NCBI RefSeq assembly: GCF_000003815.2
Contig: NC_049986.1
Span: forward strand, 17,657,991-17,721,990
Direction: 5' to 3'
DNA from: Branchiostoma floridae
Taxonomy: Eukaryota > Chordata > Leptocardii > Amphioxiformes > Branchiostomatidae
Length of the DNA: 64,000 nt
The translations under genes and the position numbers were made by a program. The notes beneath the pieces were generated by a model. That model had not been told where the DNA came from, ran no database searches, and worked only from the letters and a program-made list of their open reading frames with translations. This document shows positions 13,201 through 23,400 of this stretch, piece by piece (positions within the stretch are counted from its first letter, which is position 1; every line of letters starts with the position of its first letter).

Positions 13201-16200
13201 CCTACTTGCCCGATCGGGCGAGTAAGATTTTTCCATTGAGTGAGTTTTTCTACGTGTTACCTTTCACAGTCATGACATCCAGCAATGGTCAACATAGAAA
13301 AATAGAGGCAATAATAAGAATTCCATTGCTGGAACTCAAGTGAAGATGCATATAAAAGTGACAGTCATTAAATTTTGAATTTTGGGCAAGTGAAAAGTTG
13401 GTGCGGGCAAGTAAAATTTTTATGTGCTTGCCCGACAGGACAAGTGAATTTTAGAAAACTTGTCCAACCCTACATGATAGTAGCTAAAAGCCTGCTGGTT
13501 ATGATATGAAGTGTTTTCTTCCCTCCTTGCGCCTGTCAGGGATGGGTACGTGTCACTGCAGGAGTACATGGCCTTCATGATCAGTCGCGAGACAGAGAAC
13601 GTGCAAACGAGCGAGGAGGTGGAGAACGCCTTCCGGGCCATCGCTACGGAGGGGAAACCATACGTGACGAAGGAAGAGCTCTACGCGGTGAGACTGACCA
13701 TCCTGATCAATGAACAATCTTCTTATAAAGTTTTATTCAAGGAGATGATCATAAGAATGCACAGTTGTGATGAAATTATGAAATGTTGATTTTTCTTCCA
13801 ACCTTCTTTCTAAACCTTGGGTGACATTCCTCTAAAATTCCTGTCTTGCATACAATGTATATACATCATTACAGATATATCAGTACACAATGCACCCACT
13901 TCATATTTCTCTGAATAAATTGAACACAATTTGATGGTGCTCAATCAGGTCTTTGTACTTATTAACAATGTGCACTGAGTCTCTTATCCTCAAAACACTA
14001 AAATTGATACTAACCTACAAATTGCTGGTGATTGTTTGTAACTCACCTCAAAGTGGTCCATGTAACGTGCACAATGTTTCAGAATCATGGAATACTGAAT
14101 TCCTTGTAGATTGCAAATTGATGTCATTGTTCTACAAATTAATGATAATTTTGTGATTGTTTTGTCTGTAATGGATGTCAGAATCATGCTATAACCCAGA
14201 TTTGAAGATTTGTACTAAAAAGCATTTGTATTAAAAAGCATTCAACTTTGGGATCATCAAATACAAATACATTTTTAGTATTTTCATGCTCAAATTTTTC
14301 TAACAACATTGTGTATGTATGTGAATGTAAACGGCATGAAATTGTAATTTTTGTGCATCAAATTAGATCACTAATAATATTATTGTTTAACATGGTAACA
14401 ATAGAAGATTGTATTTACCTTGCTATGATATAACCCTGCTTTAACCACCCACCCATGGCTTCCCTTAGAATACAGACATCCATACACACTCTCCCTGCTT
14501 TCTTAGTCAGCAAAGCACTGTGCACTTCTTCATGTATACACAGGATTTCGATATTTCCATGGACAGTCATCAGAAAAGTCTTCATCTCCATAGCTTAAAA
14601 TAAACTGAAATTTCTTGCAAAATTGATTGTTACACCTTTTAGCTACCTTTATTAGGACTCTGGCAAAAGTAGCTAAATGGATACAGAAACTTTGGCAGGG
14701 TAAAAAAAATGTCCAAGGTTTTCAAGCTAAGGATGCATACCAACTGGATAATGATATTTTAGTCAAAGCCATTGGAAATTTTACTAGTAAAGTTGATAAC
14801 GATAGAATGACATGTTTGAAACCCTTTCTATAATGTACATTATGATCGATCTGATATTGTTTGACTTCCATGTAACCTGTGGACTTCATCTTCATCTATG
14901 GATTTGCACATGGAAAAGCTGTGCAGCATTACAAAACAACAAACCCTGTGTATTACATGTGCAGCACACCCCTTTTCATGCACAAACACCATGAATTTAG
15001 CCTTTCATCATGATTCATTTTTTGCTAGACTAGTAATAGTAGTATCCTATTCCTGCTGCTCCCCCTAGTGGCTGCACCCTGTAATGCAACCGTCATCTAT
15101 TCACCTTCAGCACAGCTTTACCAATCTTTTCATCTTTTTATTTTTTAATTTTTTGTTCATATTAATTTTGTAGCTATGGAATCTGCCTTGCTCTCAAGGG
15201 TCTAATAAAATCCATTTTTTCATCATTGTATTACAGATGTATTGTGTAAAAAATACATAATACATCTAAGTAGCTTCTTTGATGTTGCACTTGGTGATTA
15301 CAAGTATGATCTGTTATTTTCAGTCACACCAACTCCTGCCATTTGTTTTGCTTCTGGAAAAATGCTTGAAACATTTTTTTTGTTGCTTCAGTATATATTA
15401 TAGCTTTTCCCTCAGAAAGTGGAAAGATTTTTTCTTTTTGAATAAAAAATGTATCCTACGCAATCAAAAAGTTACTCAAGCAACTGAATAAATCTAGAAA
15501 AAGAATCTTTCCAGTATTGTGTAACAGTAACTGATATACTGCATTGATGTCTAAAATTCGTTGACGAAATTGTATCCTGTCTGAATTGAACAAATTTAAG
15601 TTCAGTTTGATAGCAGTAAGACCCTCTGCAGTGCAAGGTTGGCTCCCCTCCCACGCCTCTCTCGCCTCCTCTCCCTGTGCACTTCATGGGGCATGTGTCA
15701 CTTCTTGTCCACAGCACCTGACTAAACAACAGGCAGACTACTGTGTCAAACACATGGTTCTGTGGAAGGACTCCACCGGCAGAGAGGTTCCAGACCACTA
15801 CGACTACAGAGACTTTATCCAAAAACTCTTTAACAGTAACACCTACTGACCTCACCTCTGTCGTAAGTTTGCTCCATCTCTCTCTCTCTCTCTCTGTCTG
15901 AGAGACTCTTTCTCGGTCCTGTCTTCTCTTGTCTTTGTTCTGCGCCTGCTCTAGTCTTTCTGTACTGCCTGCAACACTTTATAATGACATGTGTAGCTTG
16001 CACATTGTAGCTTTGCACTCAGCCCAGTACACTGAGTACTTGCTGTGTCTACTTAACACAGTCCACTACAAAGAGACGTTGCATTTGGTTTTTGCCAGAC
16101 ATTCCCTAACATTGCAAAGGACTCAAGGGAAATTTTGTTTTGAAGTCTAGAATTTGATTTGCTCCAGGCAGTGGTGAAATCACCTTTTTTCTTCTACTTA

Positions 16201-18165
16201 AATGGTAATTGGATTAGCATGAGTCATCAGGTGCCACAAATTTACAGGTTATCAAGGTTACACGTGAAGTAGACACAGCAGATAATTGGTGCACTGGGGA
16301 TTCTTTGCAAGAATAGAGAGGTGGAATGGAAAATGTTACTGGATGTCACCTGCAAAGTGATGATCACAATGGTTTGAATTTTGGTAAACTTTTAAAGGCT
16401 TTATACTAGATTTCTGCCTAAATTTGAGCTGTGCACATTATCGCCCCTCGTAAACAGGTTAATATGCTTCTAGTATCAAATACATTCAAAACAAGATCTT
16501 GAGCAGTTGCTGTATTGCCATGCATACATTTGTAAATGCCAGCAAAAAAAAGCTATAATGCACAATGTACCATTCTGCCTCTTCTGTGTCAAACTTTGTC
16601 ACTTTCTACCTGACAGTTACACATACATGTACTCCATATACAATGTACCAATCACTCTCAATGCTTGCACGCATGTGGTTTTGATTCCAGTGATGTCACA
16701 GTGTCAATCCTCGGATGATTTGATATAAGGAATTGATGTGATGTGATGTGATGTATTTTACTTCCAGTGGCAGTGATGTACCAGTGTTTTTTAGTTCATT
16801 GCCTATTCTGTTTCTGTGCAATGAATTTCTTGCCTGCTTGCTTGTCTGCCTTCAGTCTGTTTACTGCAGCACCTCCATGTATACATTATAAATAAACAAT
16901 GTCAGACAAGGCCATACCACTGGAATGACTTCATATATGAAGAATTTCTGTTTACGTTCAAATTGATAAATGTTTGAAAACAAGACAATAATGATGTTTT
17001 AAGAAACCCACAGGCTAAAGCTCTCTTTGATTTGATGGAAAAATTGTAGGCTTGCATCTCAGTCCAATTTTTCAGTCAGGTAACTTTGACGTGCTTAATG
17101 CACTGTAACCAAGTCATCACAGTGTTTTATCTCTCAGATGACGATAACACATTTCCTGAAGCACAGTCAGTTGGAAAGTGCTTCCTTTACCAAGAAAATT
17201 ACATGACTTTCAAAACGGAGCAGTCATGGTTCAGTCAATTACAGATGGCGACCACAACCGATTCATACTTGATTAACCTTGACATACAACGGAACTTAAG
17301 CACATGCCTATAGAAATAATGGTTCATTCGCAGCAGGTCATGCACTGTAAGCAAGTCATCACAGTGGGGTGGCCTTTAGATAAAGATAACCATAAATGTG
17401 AACAATAGAAGCCTGTTTTTTGCTACAATTGGGCACTTCTTGTTCATTAGTTGCACATTAACTTAAATACATGTGTGGCAAAGTGCACATGCCAGAGCTA
17501 CATGTAAACCAATATGCACTAACATTAGGCATGCAGCAACTTTTATGTGTAGTTAGTGCATGCAACATTTTTCATCCACAAAAAACACACTAAGTTGCTG
17601 GTCTGCCAGAAAGAATTTGCTGTCACTGCCATATAACTTTAACCATCTGCTTGAAAGGTCTATATAGAATTTTAAACTTCTTTATTGCAGGAGAGATTTT
17701 TGAAGGACCTCGGTGGCATTTGCACTTTGCTGACCCAACAACCTCCATCCTTTCCCCTTGTAGTTTTTAACTTGAAAAGTATGATCCATATTTGAAAGAG
17801 TAGCAAGAATGACCTAATCTTTTTAAATCCATTTGAATGTATTCTTCCTTGTACGTATTCAAATTATACAGAGAATGCCTAAATACAAATGTATGTACTA
17901 TTCAGTAGATCATTGCTTTTTCAGCCTGTAACCAAGGAGCTTTTATAAAGATGGTCTTAATAAAAGCTCCTTGCTGTAACAGATGTGCAAATTTACATGA
18001 CATGGGTTGTTTCTGACTCTAATCTTCCACCTTTTCCAGAACCTGACAAAGGACCAGGCGGAATACTGCATCCTCCGCATGAAACCGTACGTGGATAACA
18101 GAGGCCACGAGGTCACAGGAGCGCTCGACTACATAGACTTTACCCAGTCCCTATTCGCCAACTAA
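1284..18165 (+). CDS. SPTAN1: Alpha-spectrin (non-erythroid type), 3' part of gene
   Basis: Membrane-skeleton protein that pairs with beta-spectrin and crosslinks actin; its C-terminus is a calmodulin-like EF-hand domain. Constitutive exons with consistent phases: 1284-1382, 1811-1970, 3170-3383, 3830-4019, 4910-5025, 5366-5429, 5902-6014, 8218-8272, 9698-9792, 10719-10820, 11151-11204, 12633-12779, 13540-13687, then a last exon at 15715-15849 or 18040-18165. Using the distal last exon they give 560 aa. Recognisable stretches include [33 protein letters not shown] and [15 protein letters not shown], near-identical to vertebrate alpha-II spectrin. The first EF loop ([12 protein letters not shown], exon 12633) and the second ([12 protein letters not shown], spanning 12633/13540) keep the acidic ligands. 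Three small in-frame exons (6693, 7316, 8933) are listed separately. The 5' part of the gene lies left of the window. Introns carry many repeats and partial exon copies. Confidence 0.96.
2041..2112 (+). repeat. Intronic copy of spectrin exon end plus splice donor
   Basis: About 70 bases repeat the segment at 1931-2002 almost exactly: the last ~40 coding bases ([14 protein letters not shown]), the GTGAGATG donor and the first ~30 intron bases. The exon part differs by a single base. It carries an intact second donor but no acceptor. Confidence 0.9.
2137..2625 (+). repeat. Minisatellite, unit about 57 bp
   Basis: About eight imperfect copies of a unit containing TTAGTGATGCCCAGTTCAG then CACCAAGGAGAGGTCCTGTG. 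It lies inside the spectrin intron between the exons at 1811 and 3170, directly after the duplicated donor segment. Confidence 0.9.
3046..3113 (+). repeat. Intronic copy of splice acceptor plus exon start
   Basis: CTTGCACAG followed by about 60 bases nearly identical to the start of the true exon at 3170 ([20 protein letters not shown]). Its acceptor looks at least as good as the real one, but the frame soon meets TAA (about 3128) and I see no donor. It could act as a decoy or a rare premature terminal exon. Confidence 0.9.
4488..4830. mobile_element. MITE, family A (CAGGGCTCGAAATAC ends)
   Basis: Inverted termini CAGGGCTCGAAATAC and GTATTTCGAGCCCTG, flanked by a perfect 5-bp duplication ATATA (4483-4487 and 4831-4835). 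The interior repeats ACCTGCAC/GTGCAGGT motifs in both orientations. No coding capacity; 343 bp. Other copies are at 21806-22925 and 24455-24814. The termini are hAT-like, but hAT transposons usually give 8-bp duplications, so the superfamily is open. Confidence 0.88.
5779..5901 (+). repeat. Tandem repeat ending at a spectrin splice acceptor
   Basis: Three copies of a roughly 43-bp unit (AAATCCCAACTGACATGAAC, GTGTGACAT, then GAAAGAAAGA). The last copy runs into the real acceptor ACATTACAG of the exon at 5902. Confidence 0.85.
6693..6710 (+). CDS. SPTAN1: Alpha-spectrin 18-nt microexon (AYLLDG insert)
   Basis: Eighteen bases between an AG (6691-6692) and a GTTAAT donor (6711). Both ends are phase 2, so it can be included or skipped without a frameshift. 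With the neighbouring bases it adds AYLLDG between the exon ending QETR and the exon starting AAMVEETG. From memory of vertebrate alpha-II spectrin, the corresponding place carries TYLLDG, a six-residue insert known to be alternatively spliced. The match of position, length, phase and sequence makes it a genuine conserved microexon rather than a chance open stretch. The pyrimidine tract (6620-6672) lies some way upstream of the AG. Confidence 0.85.
7316..7378 (+). CDS. SPTAN1: Alpha-spectrin candidate 63-nt cassette exon
   Basis: Open 63-nt segment preceded by a pyrimidine-rich tract and TAG (7313-7315) and followed by GTTTCA (7379). Both junctions are phase 2, the same as the microexon at 6693 and the exon at 8218, so inclusion adds 21 aa (begins [10 protein letters not shown], ends DERGTQR) with no frame change. 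I do not recall a counterpart in vertebrate alpha-spectrin. The donor is weak, so this is a candidate cassette exon, possibly lineage-specific. Confidence 0.55.
8440..8815 (+). repeat. Degenerate tandem repeat, unit about 40 bp
   Basis: Many imperfect copies built on ACCAATCAGAATGATCAATG and CAAGTGCAATTTACAACC within the spectrin intron between 8273 and 8932. Confidence 0.8.
8933..8974 (+). CDS. SPTAN1: Alpha-spectrin candidate 42-nt cassette exon
   Basis: A 42-nt segment between TAG (8930-8932) and GTAAAA (8975), phase 0 at both ends, coding [14 protein letters not shown]. It resembles the end of the preceding exon ([12 protein letters not shown] at 8218-8272), suggesting an exon duplication. 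It would insert 14 aa between that exon and the exon starting [10 protein letters not shown] (9698). The vertebrate protein, as I recall it, goes directly from LEATK to the KHQEIRAMR region, so it is extra or alternative. RNA evidence is needed to tell cassette from mutually exclusive use. Confidence 0.6.
9364..9575. mobile_element. MITE, family C (TACTGTAAATGCA ends)
   Basis: Inverted termini TACTGTAAATGCAG and AAATGCATTTACAGTA. The interior is dense in GCGAACTTAAA/CCGCGAA motifs, giving a strongly folded 212-bp element. The TA at each outer edge fits a TA target site as in Tc1/mariner-type insertions. Further copies are at 28728-28939 and 61025-61218 (inverted). Non-coding. Confidence 0.88.
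10210..10718 (+). repeat. Tandem array of acceptor plus exon-start copies
   Basis: Three successive units of about 150 bp, each with CTGCCCCCTGTCAG followed by the first ~40 bases of the spectrin exon whose true copy starts at 10719 ([12 protein letters not shown]). After QQ each copy runs into TGTGTGTAA, an in-frame stop. Copies begin at about 10269, 10421 and 10571; the fourth unit is the true junction and exon. Confidence 0.93.
11347..12207. mobile_element. Putative non-autonomous DNA transposon (CATAATACCGGTA ends)
   Basis: CATAATACCGGTA at 11347-11359 is matched by its inverse TACCGGTATTATG at 12195-12207. Further ACCGGTA motifs lie at about 11371 and 11976. The segment lacks coding capacity. 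At 11750-11815 it carries a CpG-containing stretch with TTTCCCGCC and TTACGTCA. No clear target duplication, so only moderately supported. Confidence 0.55.
12310..12632 (+). repeat. Tandem copies of acceptor plus EF-hand exon start
   Basis: Two upstream copies (starting near 12320 and 12478) of the region leading into the spectrin exon at 12633: (G)ACATTTCGACAAGGATAA plus about 140 bases of following sequence. The unit is about 157 bp. The second copy keeps TTCTGCAG as acceptor; the first has GAG instead of CAG. Confidence 0.9.
13127..13472. mobile_element. MITE, family B (CAGGGTTGAACAAGT ends)
   Basis: Inverted termini CAGGGTTGAACAAGT and ACTTGTCCAACCCTA with a perfect 5-bp duplication CATGA (13122-13126 and 13473-13477). 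The interior repeats GGGCAAGT/CTTGCCC in both orientations. The second copy is at 62708-63034 in opposite orientation. Non-coding, 346 bp. Confidence 0.88.
13688..15714 (+). other. Spectrin intron before alternative last exon A
   Basis: AT-rich DNA with no recognisable exon. A 68-codon open stretch at 14627-14833 has no feature I recognise and no convincing splice sites, so I leave it as non-coding. Confidence 0.6.
15715..15849 (+). CDS. SPTAN1: Alpha-spectrin alternative last exon A (EF-hand C-terminus)
   Basis: After CACAG (15710-15714), an open 135-nt exon codes 44 aa, starts [14 protein letters not shown] and ends LFNSNTY then TGA. Phase 0 matches the upstream exon that ends KEELYA at 13687. 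It is clearly homologous to last exon B at 18040 ([10 protein letters not shown]...), and both match the vertebrate C-terminus pattern LTxxQADYC...DYxxFxxxLF. Exon A has WKDSTG where B has PYVDNRG. The closest downstream AATAAA is at 16891-16896. It is either an alternative terminal exon or an older duplicate; the open frame and intact acceptor favour use. Confidence 0.85.
   Translation, partial: HLTKQQADYCVKHMVLWKDSTGREVPDHYDYRDFIQKLFNSNTY
17120..17300. repeat. Dispersed repeat, copy 1
   Basis: Contains TCAGTTGGAAAGTGCTTCC, then a GGAGCAGTCATGGTTCA block, then ACCACAACCGATTCATACTT and a TTGACATAC end. It is clearly related to 20735-20905 (same strand) and to 23325-23450 (inverse strand). 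No inverted termini seen; possibly a SINE-like or old DNA element. Confidence 0.65.
18040..18165 (+). CDS. SPTAN1: Alpha-spectrin alternative last exon B (EF-hand C-terminus)
   Basis: After TTTTCCAG (ending 18039), an open 126-nt exon codes 41 aa, starts [14 protein letters not shown] and ends DFTQSLFAN then TAA. Phase 0 fits the exon ending at 13687. It is closer than exon A to the vertebrate end of alpha-II spectrin (MKPYVD motif shared, ends with a short LF-x-N tail), so it is probably the ancestral form. A possible poly(A) signal AATAAA lies at 19150-19155. Including exon A upstream would place its stop codon first, so A and B should be mutually exclusive. Confidence 0.93.
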   Translation, partial: NLTKDQAEYCILRMKPYVDNRGHEVTGALDYIDFTQSLFAN

Positions 18166-19609
18166 TCCCCCCACCCCTTCCCCACTTATAGTAAGCTTAC
18201 AATGTATTACCCGCTATGCTACCTATATAGTTACTCAGAATGTTAGTCTTATTGTGCTGTTGCGTATGCATGTGTGTGTATTTACATTCTACCATCTTGC
18301 TGGTTTGGAAGCTGCCTTGCACAGTTTATAGCAAGGGTCTGCCTCATGAAGCCACTACACTTTCGTAGTAGAAAGTTAGCATAAGTAGTTAGAAATTGCT
18401 ACATAATTGCAACGTATACTACTGAAATAACAATCCAATGTTAACCCAAGAATAGTTACCCTACAAAAGTCGATACATATTTCTATATCCAGCTTACTTT
18501 GCTGATAGTGAATGATAGTGTTACATATAGTAGGATATGTAAGAACTGATTAACTACAAATAGCAACTGTTATTAAAAGTAGAACTAATGCATAGTATTG
18601 ATGGAGACTTCATCCAAGTATATGTAGTAATATCTCCATTAGGGACTGAGACAGTGTGTGGTTGTACTCTTGGCTATAATAAAGACTTTGCAAGTGCTCA
18701 TGTAGCAGCAAGGCAGAGACTTGACCATAACCAAAGTCTCTTTGCAGTTTCCCTCAGACCATTTTGTGAGCTTTGTTGTCAAAACTCTGCAGTTTTAGAC
18801 GTTTGTTTTTAAGGATCACATTAAGGACTGGTTTTATACAAATTGTTGCTTCTGAAGCTGCTGCAAGCTACCACCAACATCTGGTAATATGAATGCAACA
18901 AGCTCAGAACTTATGTCAGGAAGAAATGGGATGGGAAGAGAAGCATGTTTGAAGTTACCATTCCTTAAATGTCATCATGACTGTAATACAGACCATTGTT
19001 TATTGAAGTTTAGACAATTTCTTGAATTCTTGTACTTGAATTGTTTTAGTTGTTTTCCACCAAGAAGTGTATCCATGCATGTGCTCTTCCACTGATACTT
19101 GCACACTGTGTGACTCACTCCTGTTCTCTGTGTGGCATGCTGACAGCACAATAAAGTAGTATTACTCCGGAGCAAGACCCCATTGCATTCTTGAGTTTGA
19201 GTTGAGAATGTTATTCTGTGTACTTGAGAGAATGATCATAGTAATCTATGTTAAGTTCTGTAAATCTCCCACATTGGTTGATAACACAGAACAATATTCT
19301 GTTGGGGAATACAACAAAGGACTGAGGAAACTAGTGTTTCAGAAATCGGGGAAAATAAGATTACAAATCATTCCATAGAAAAACATGTCAAAGAGGTTTT
19401 GTGTGCAAATGCATAAATTCAGGATGCAGATGTTTTGTGTATGTGTGTGTGTGTGTTTATGCTTAGGGTAAGTTTAAGCCAGGATAATTATTTAGATACA
19501 TTAATGTTTCATGGTCTTATCAACAAGCTCAGTTTTGAAACTCTTCCCCCAGAAAATTCACTTTTTGTATCAAGAAGCTTGTAATAAATTACATGCAAAG
19601 TACCACTTA
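18166..19609 (+). other. Spectrin 3' untranslated / downstream region
   Basis: No further coding exon seen after the TAA of last exon B. Possible poly(A) signals: AATAAA at 19150-19155 and ATAATAAAG near 18678. A short (TG)n tract lies near 19440. Confidence 0.5.
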
Positions 19610-19799
19610 AGCCCCCTTTACAAATCAAGAATTTAGCTCGGTCGAGTTGTCAGCGAGCCCTAAATTACGAGGAGGCATGACCCTGATGCCTACGAACAAA
19701 TGGCAGAGTTTACTCGTCGGCATCAGGGCCATACCTCCTCGTACTTAAGAGCTCGCTGACAACTCGGCCGACCTAAATTCTTGATTTGTAAAGGGGGCT
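19610..19799. mobile_element. Hairpin MITE with TTA target duplication (PIF/Harbinger-like)
   Basis: Almost the whole 190 bp folds on itself: ends AGCCCCCTTTACAAATCAAG and its inverse, with internal arms GAGGAGGCATGACCCTGATG against CATCAGGGCCATACCTCCTC. A 3-bp TTA lies on both sides (19607-19609, 19800-19802), the site preference of PIF/Harbinger elements. The interior resembles the element at 37227-37416. Confidence 0.88.
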
Positions 19800-20439
19800 T
19801 TATGACAATCAGACTTCAAATGGTAGTACTATGCAGTTTATTTCAATAGACCATCCGCACATATGGCAACAAGTCACCGAAAAGTATTTTGGAAACATTT
19901 GGGCATGGGATTCAGTGTTCTTAATAATGACCAAAGACAGTTTTGTTATACGTCAGATAGCATGTTTTGAGAGTGAAAAACATGTCTGTTCAGCATGCTA
20001 ACATACTAGTACATGTATTGCATTTAATGATGTCAAGATCCTCTTAAAACCAGAAAGTAATTTCTACAGAAGACTCCAAGAATTACAATATAAAGAGTTT
20101 GCTCCTAGTAGCCAAGGTGTCATCCTCATTAAAGTTTATACTCGATTCCATATGCATCTTACTAGAAATGCACTGGCATGGGTACCAGCTAAGTAGTTAA
20201 GGGTGCCTGAGGGTAATATTAGTTTGTGCTATGAATGTGTGAAAGTCCAGCTAGAATAGTCCTGAAAGTACTAGTAAGTTTGGTAACTAATGGCAGCCGT
20301 TTCTTGAGGTGGAGTTGGCAGCAGACACACTCCTTGCAAGGTAGTGAAGATTTCGCTACACCAGAGATGCATCTGGAAGCCTGTCTAGTAGCAATAGTTC
20401 GTCTGTGTCACGTCTTGCAGGGTTGGGTGCACAGTCAGA

Positions 20440-23400
20440 TCATTTCTTGGCCGCAGCTGAATAAATAAGAACATTTAGAAAAAGTTAATCAAACTGTTCA
20501 ACGGAACAATGGCATCATACACTGTATGCAGGTAAGAAAATGGAATTTCAAAGAACCCCTTTTACAAAGAAATACTTCAAAAGGAGCAGTCGTAATAGGA
20601 GAATTTTTGGACAGGAAAGAAAGGACAGATCAAGGAGGTTTAAAAGCGGGTCTATTTTACGGTTAACCTCATTGGACAGATAAAGTATTATTTTACTTGA
20701 TCTTCTCTTCCTGTATTAAAAGGAAATGTTCTATCTCTCAGATGATGATAACACATTTTATACTGAAGCATAGTCAGTTGGAAATTGCTTCCTTTACCAA
20801 GAAAACTACACTACATGTATTTCATAAAGGAGCAGTCATGATTCATTTAATTACAGATGCCAACCACAACCGATTCATACTCGATTAACCTCGACATAAG
20901 CACACGCCTGTGTAGAAATAATGATCCATTCGAAGCAGGGGTCTCTAGGTGCAGCCATGAGTATCTGATTACGGTCTCATTGGCATTTTGGTCTCACTCT
21001 GTTCAGATGCACACTGTAGCCACAGGGCATGCCTTTGTTACAATGATAGTACCGCACTCGCCCTTCTTCTGCGTAATTACTAGTAACGTTATTCATGAAA
21101 GCGTTATACTGCACCATCAACCCAGCGTTACTATCTGGGTTATCAGGTCAAACTTTTATTGGGGACATCCCATTGAAAGATGTGGCCAAAAATCCGTTTC
21201 GTCGCTCTCCTTTCGTTAATGATACATTGTAAAGCATACATAGAAAATTAGAACTATCCTTCATTGCTAATAATGACTGAAGATGGTTTTGTTCATACAA
21301 TTACAGCAGTACCGTAAAAATATTGAGATTGTGGCTGAACCCCGGAAAGTTAGTGGCTTGTCCCTGCTTGACCTTTGACCATTTTTCAGAAACTGAAGGC
21401 GTGAACTGGAGGAGCTCAGTGGGACCGGCCCAGGACGCCGTCATCGGGAAAACATCGCAACTTTCTCAAGCTTTCTTAAGGTTTAAACACCAGCTTAGGC
21501 ATTCTTGTACCTTTAAATCGTATCATTAAAAGTAAAGTGACCATTTCAGTGCATGTACAGCGCTCTGGAGATCTTAGTAGCGGGACATCGTGAGGTAACG
21601 TTGCCTGGATATTACTTTTAGCTCTAGCCGTAACCGTCAGAAATTGTTCAAAACGAAGTTTTTTAATATCCAGTGTAAAAAATGCTTTTTCTTAAATTTC
21701 CTTCGCTTTGATCCATAGTTAGATCTCAGCTTAATTTACTTAGGTAAATTGTGGCTTAATCTGAATTAATATTTTCCTAGTCCAGCTAAACTTAGTTTGA
21801 GACTGCAGGGCTCGAAATACCACATGCATATGCAAGTTTGTGCATGTAAGATTAGTGTGGTGCAAGTAAGTTTAGACCAAACTTGCACCAGTGCAAGTTA
21901 CTTTTGTCCTCTAATACCTGACACTGTGACATTAGAAAAAGCTTACAAACACCAAGAATATTATCTGTCATTGAAAGGTAAAAGAAAATAACACTTGATA
22001 AAAAAGTCTAAGTTTGTCCATAGAGGTTAGACATCCATTGAGGTTAGACATCCAGGTAAACAATATTTCAAGACAATTCCATCTCTACAATGCTTAAGAT
22101 CCCTTTGGTGTTGTCTTACCTTGATTTGCATTTAAGTCACATTTGCATACAAGTTAGTGACTTTAATGTTCAACTGGTTTTTCCAGTTATATGTACATGT
22201 TATACTTGTAATGAGTTGTTCTACCACTTCATTCCAGCGATTAGTGATGGATGTCAATCGCGAGGCATGCAGAAGAAATCTATGGATCTTATCGAGTTGT
22301 AGACATTGGATTGATCTTTAATTAATTAATTTTGTAAATTTCAGTTTCATTAATTCTCGTTTTACACATGATTTGATATATGATTTGACCTCTGACCTCC
22401 ACCCCATCTCTTGAGATATTGATTTTGACCTTGGAACGTTTTCGACATGAGTATGGACACTGATTATGTTTTGACGCACCGGTTTTATGTTTTCTGTACT
22501 GTATGTTGTCCCTGGGTGTTCAAAGTTTGACTGATTGTTACCACGTTTTTGTCCTGTATTTATTATTTACATGTATGTTTGATGGGCCCCCTTGGAAATC
22601 AACTATGCACTGTTGTAGGGGCTACCCATCTGTTTCAAGATGAAATAAATAAATAAATAAAAGCCTAAATTCACCTTTTTTGAAACTGTACAATTTAAAA
22701 CTAAAAAAAAATATGCTATGGAAAAACAAATACTTAAAAGTATCCAAACATGTGGTCTTTATGTATCCCCATTTACTCACATACATTTGCAAATTTTCAG
22801 AATAGGAGATAAAGAGTTAACAGTTCACTATTTTGGGTTGTGCAAGTAAGTTTCTTTTGGTGCAAGTTACCTTTTGCTCAACTTGCACTGGTGCAAGTTA
22901 AGTGAAAAGTGTATTTCGAGCCCTGGACTGGGTTTTGCCTGCACAACCCTCGCCCCTCCCCATAATTTGCAACATCAGTAATACTCGTGCCAAGTAGGTT
23001 ATGGGTTGTCGTATCTTGAGAACACCTTGACTTAGCACACGCAGAACTGGAAACACTAGCAGAAATGAAAAGCATAAATTTACATTTAGCCTGATTCAGG
23101 CAATACAAAGTTGTTTAATCATTTTTAGTGTTTGTTATTAATTGATTGAAAAGGAACTTTTGTTAGACATCATGATATAATGCACCAGCTCACAAACTTT
23201 ATGTTACACCAAAGGGCAATCATCCCAGCTGTACAGGTACAGGAATAAATCGTGGGCACCCATAGCCTCAGGGACAACAGTTTGTGTTTGATCTGACACT
23301 TCAGACAGCCTTTCGTGTGAGGGGACCATTATCAGATGTCTGCTAATGTTGATGTGGTTCATCGAATATGGATTAGTTGTGGCTGTCACTTGTGCATTAT

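Noticed and set aside
15472..15855. 127-codon open frame on the - strand opposite spectrin last exon A.
   Set aside because: Antisense shadow of the coding exon, no independent features.
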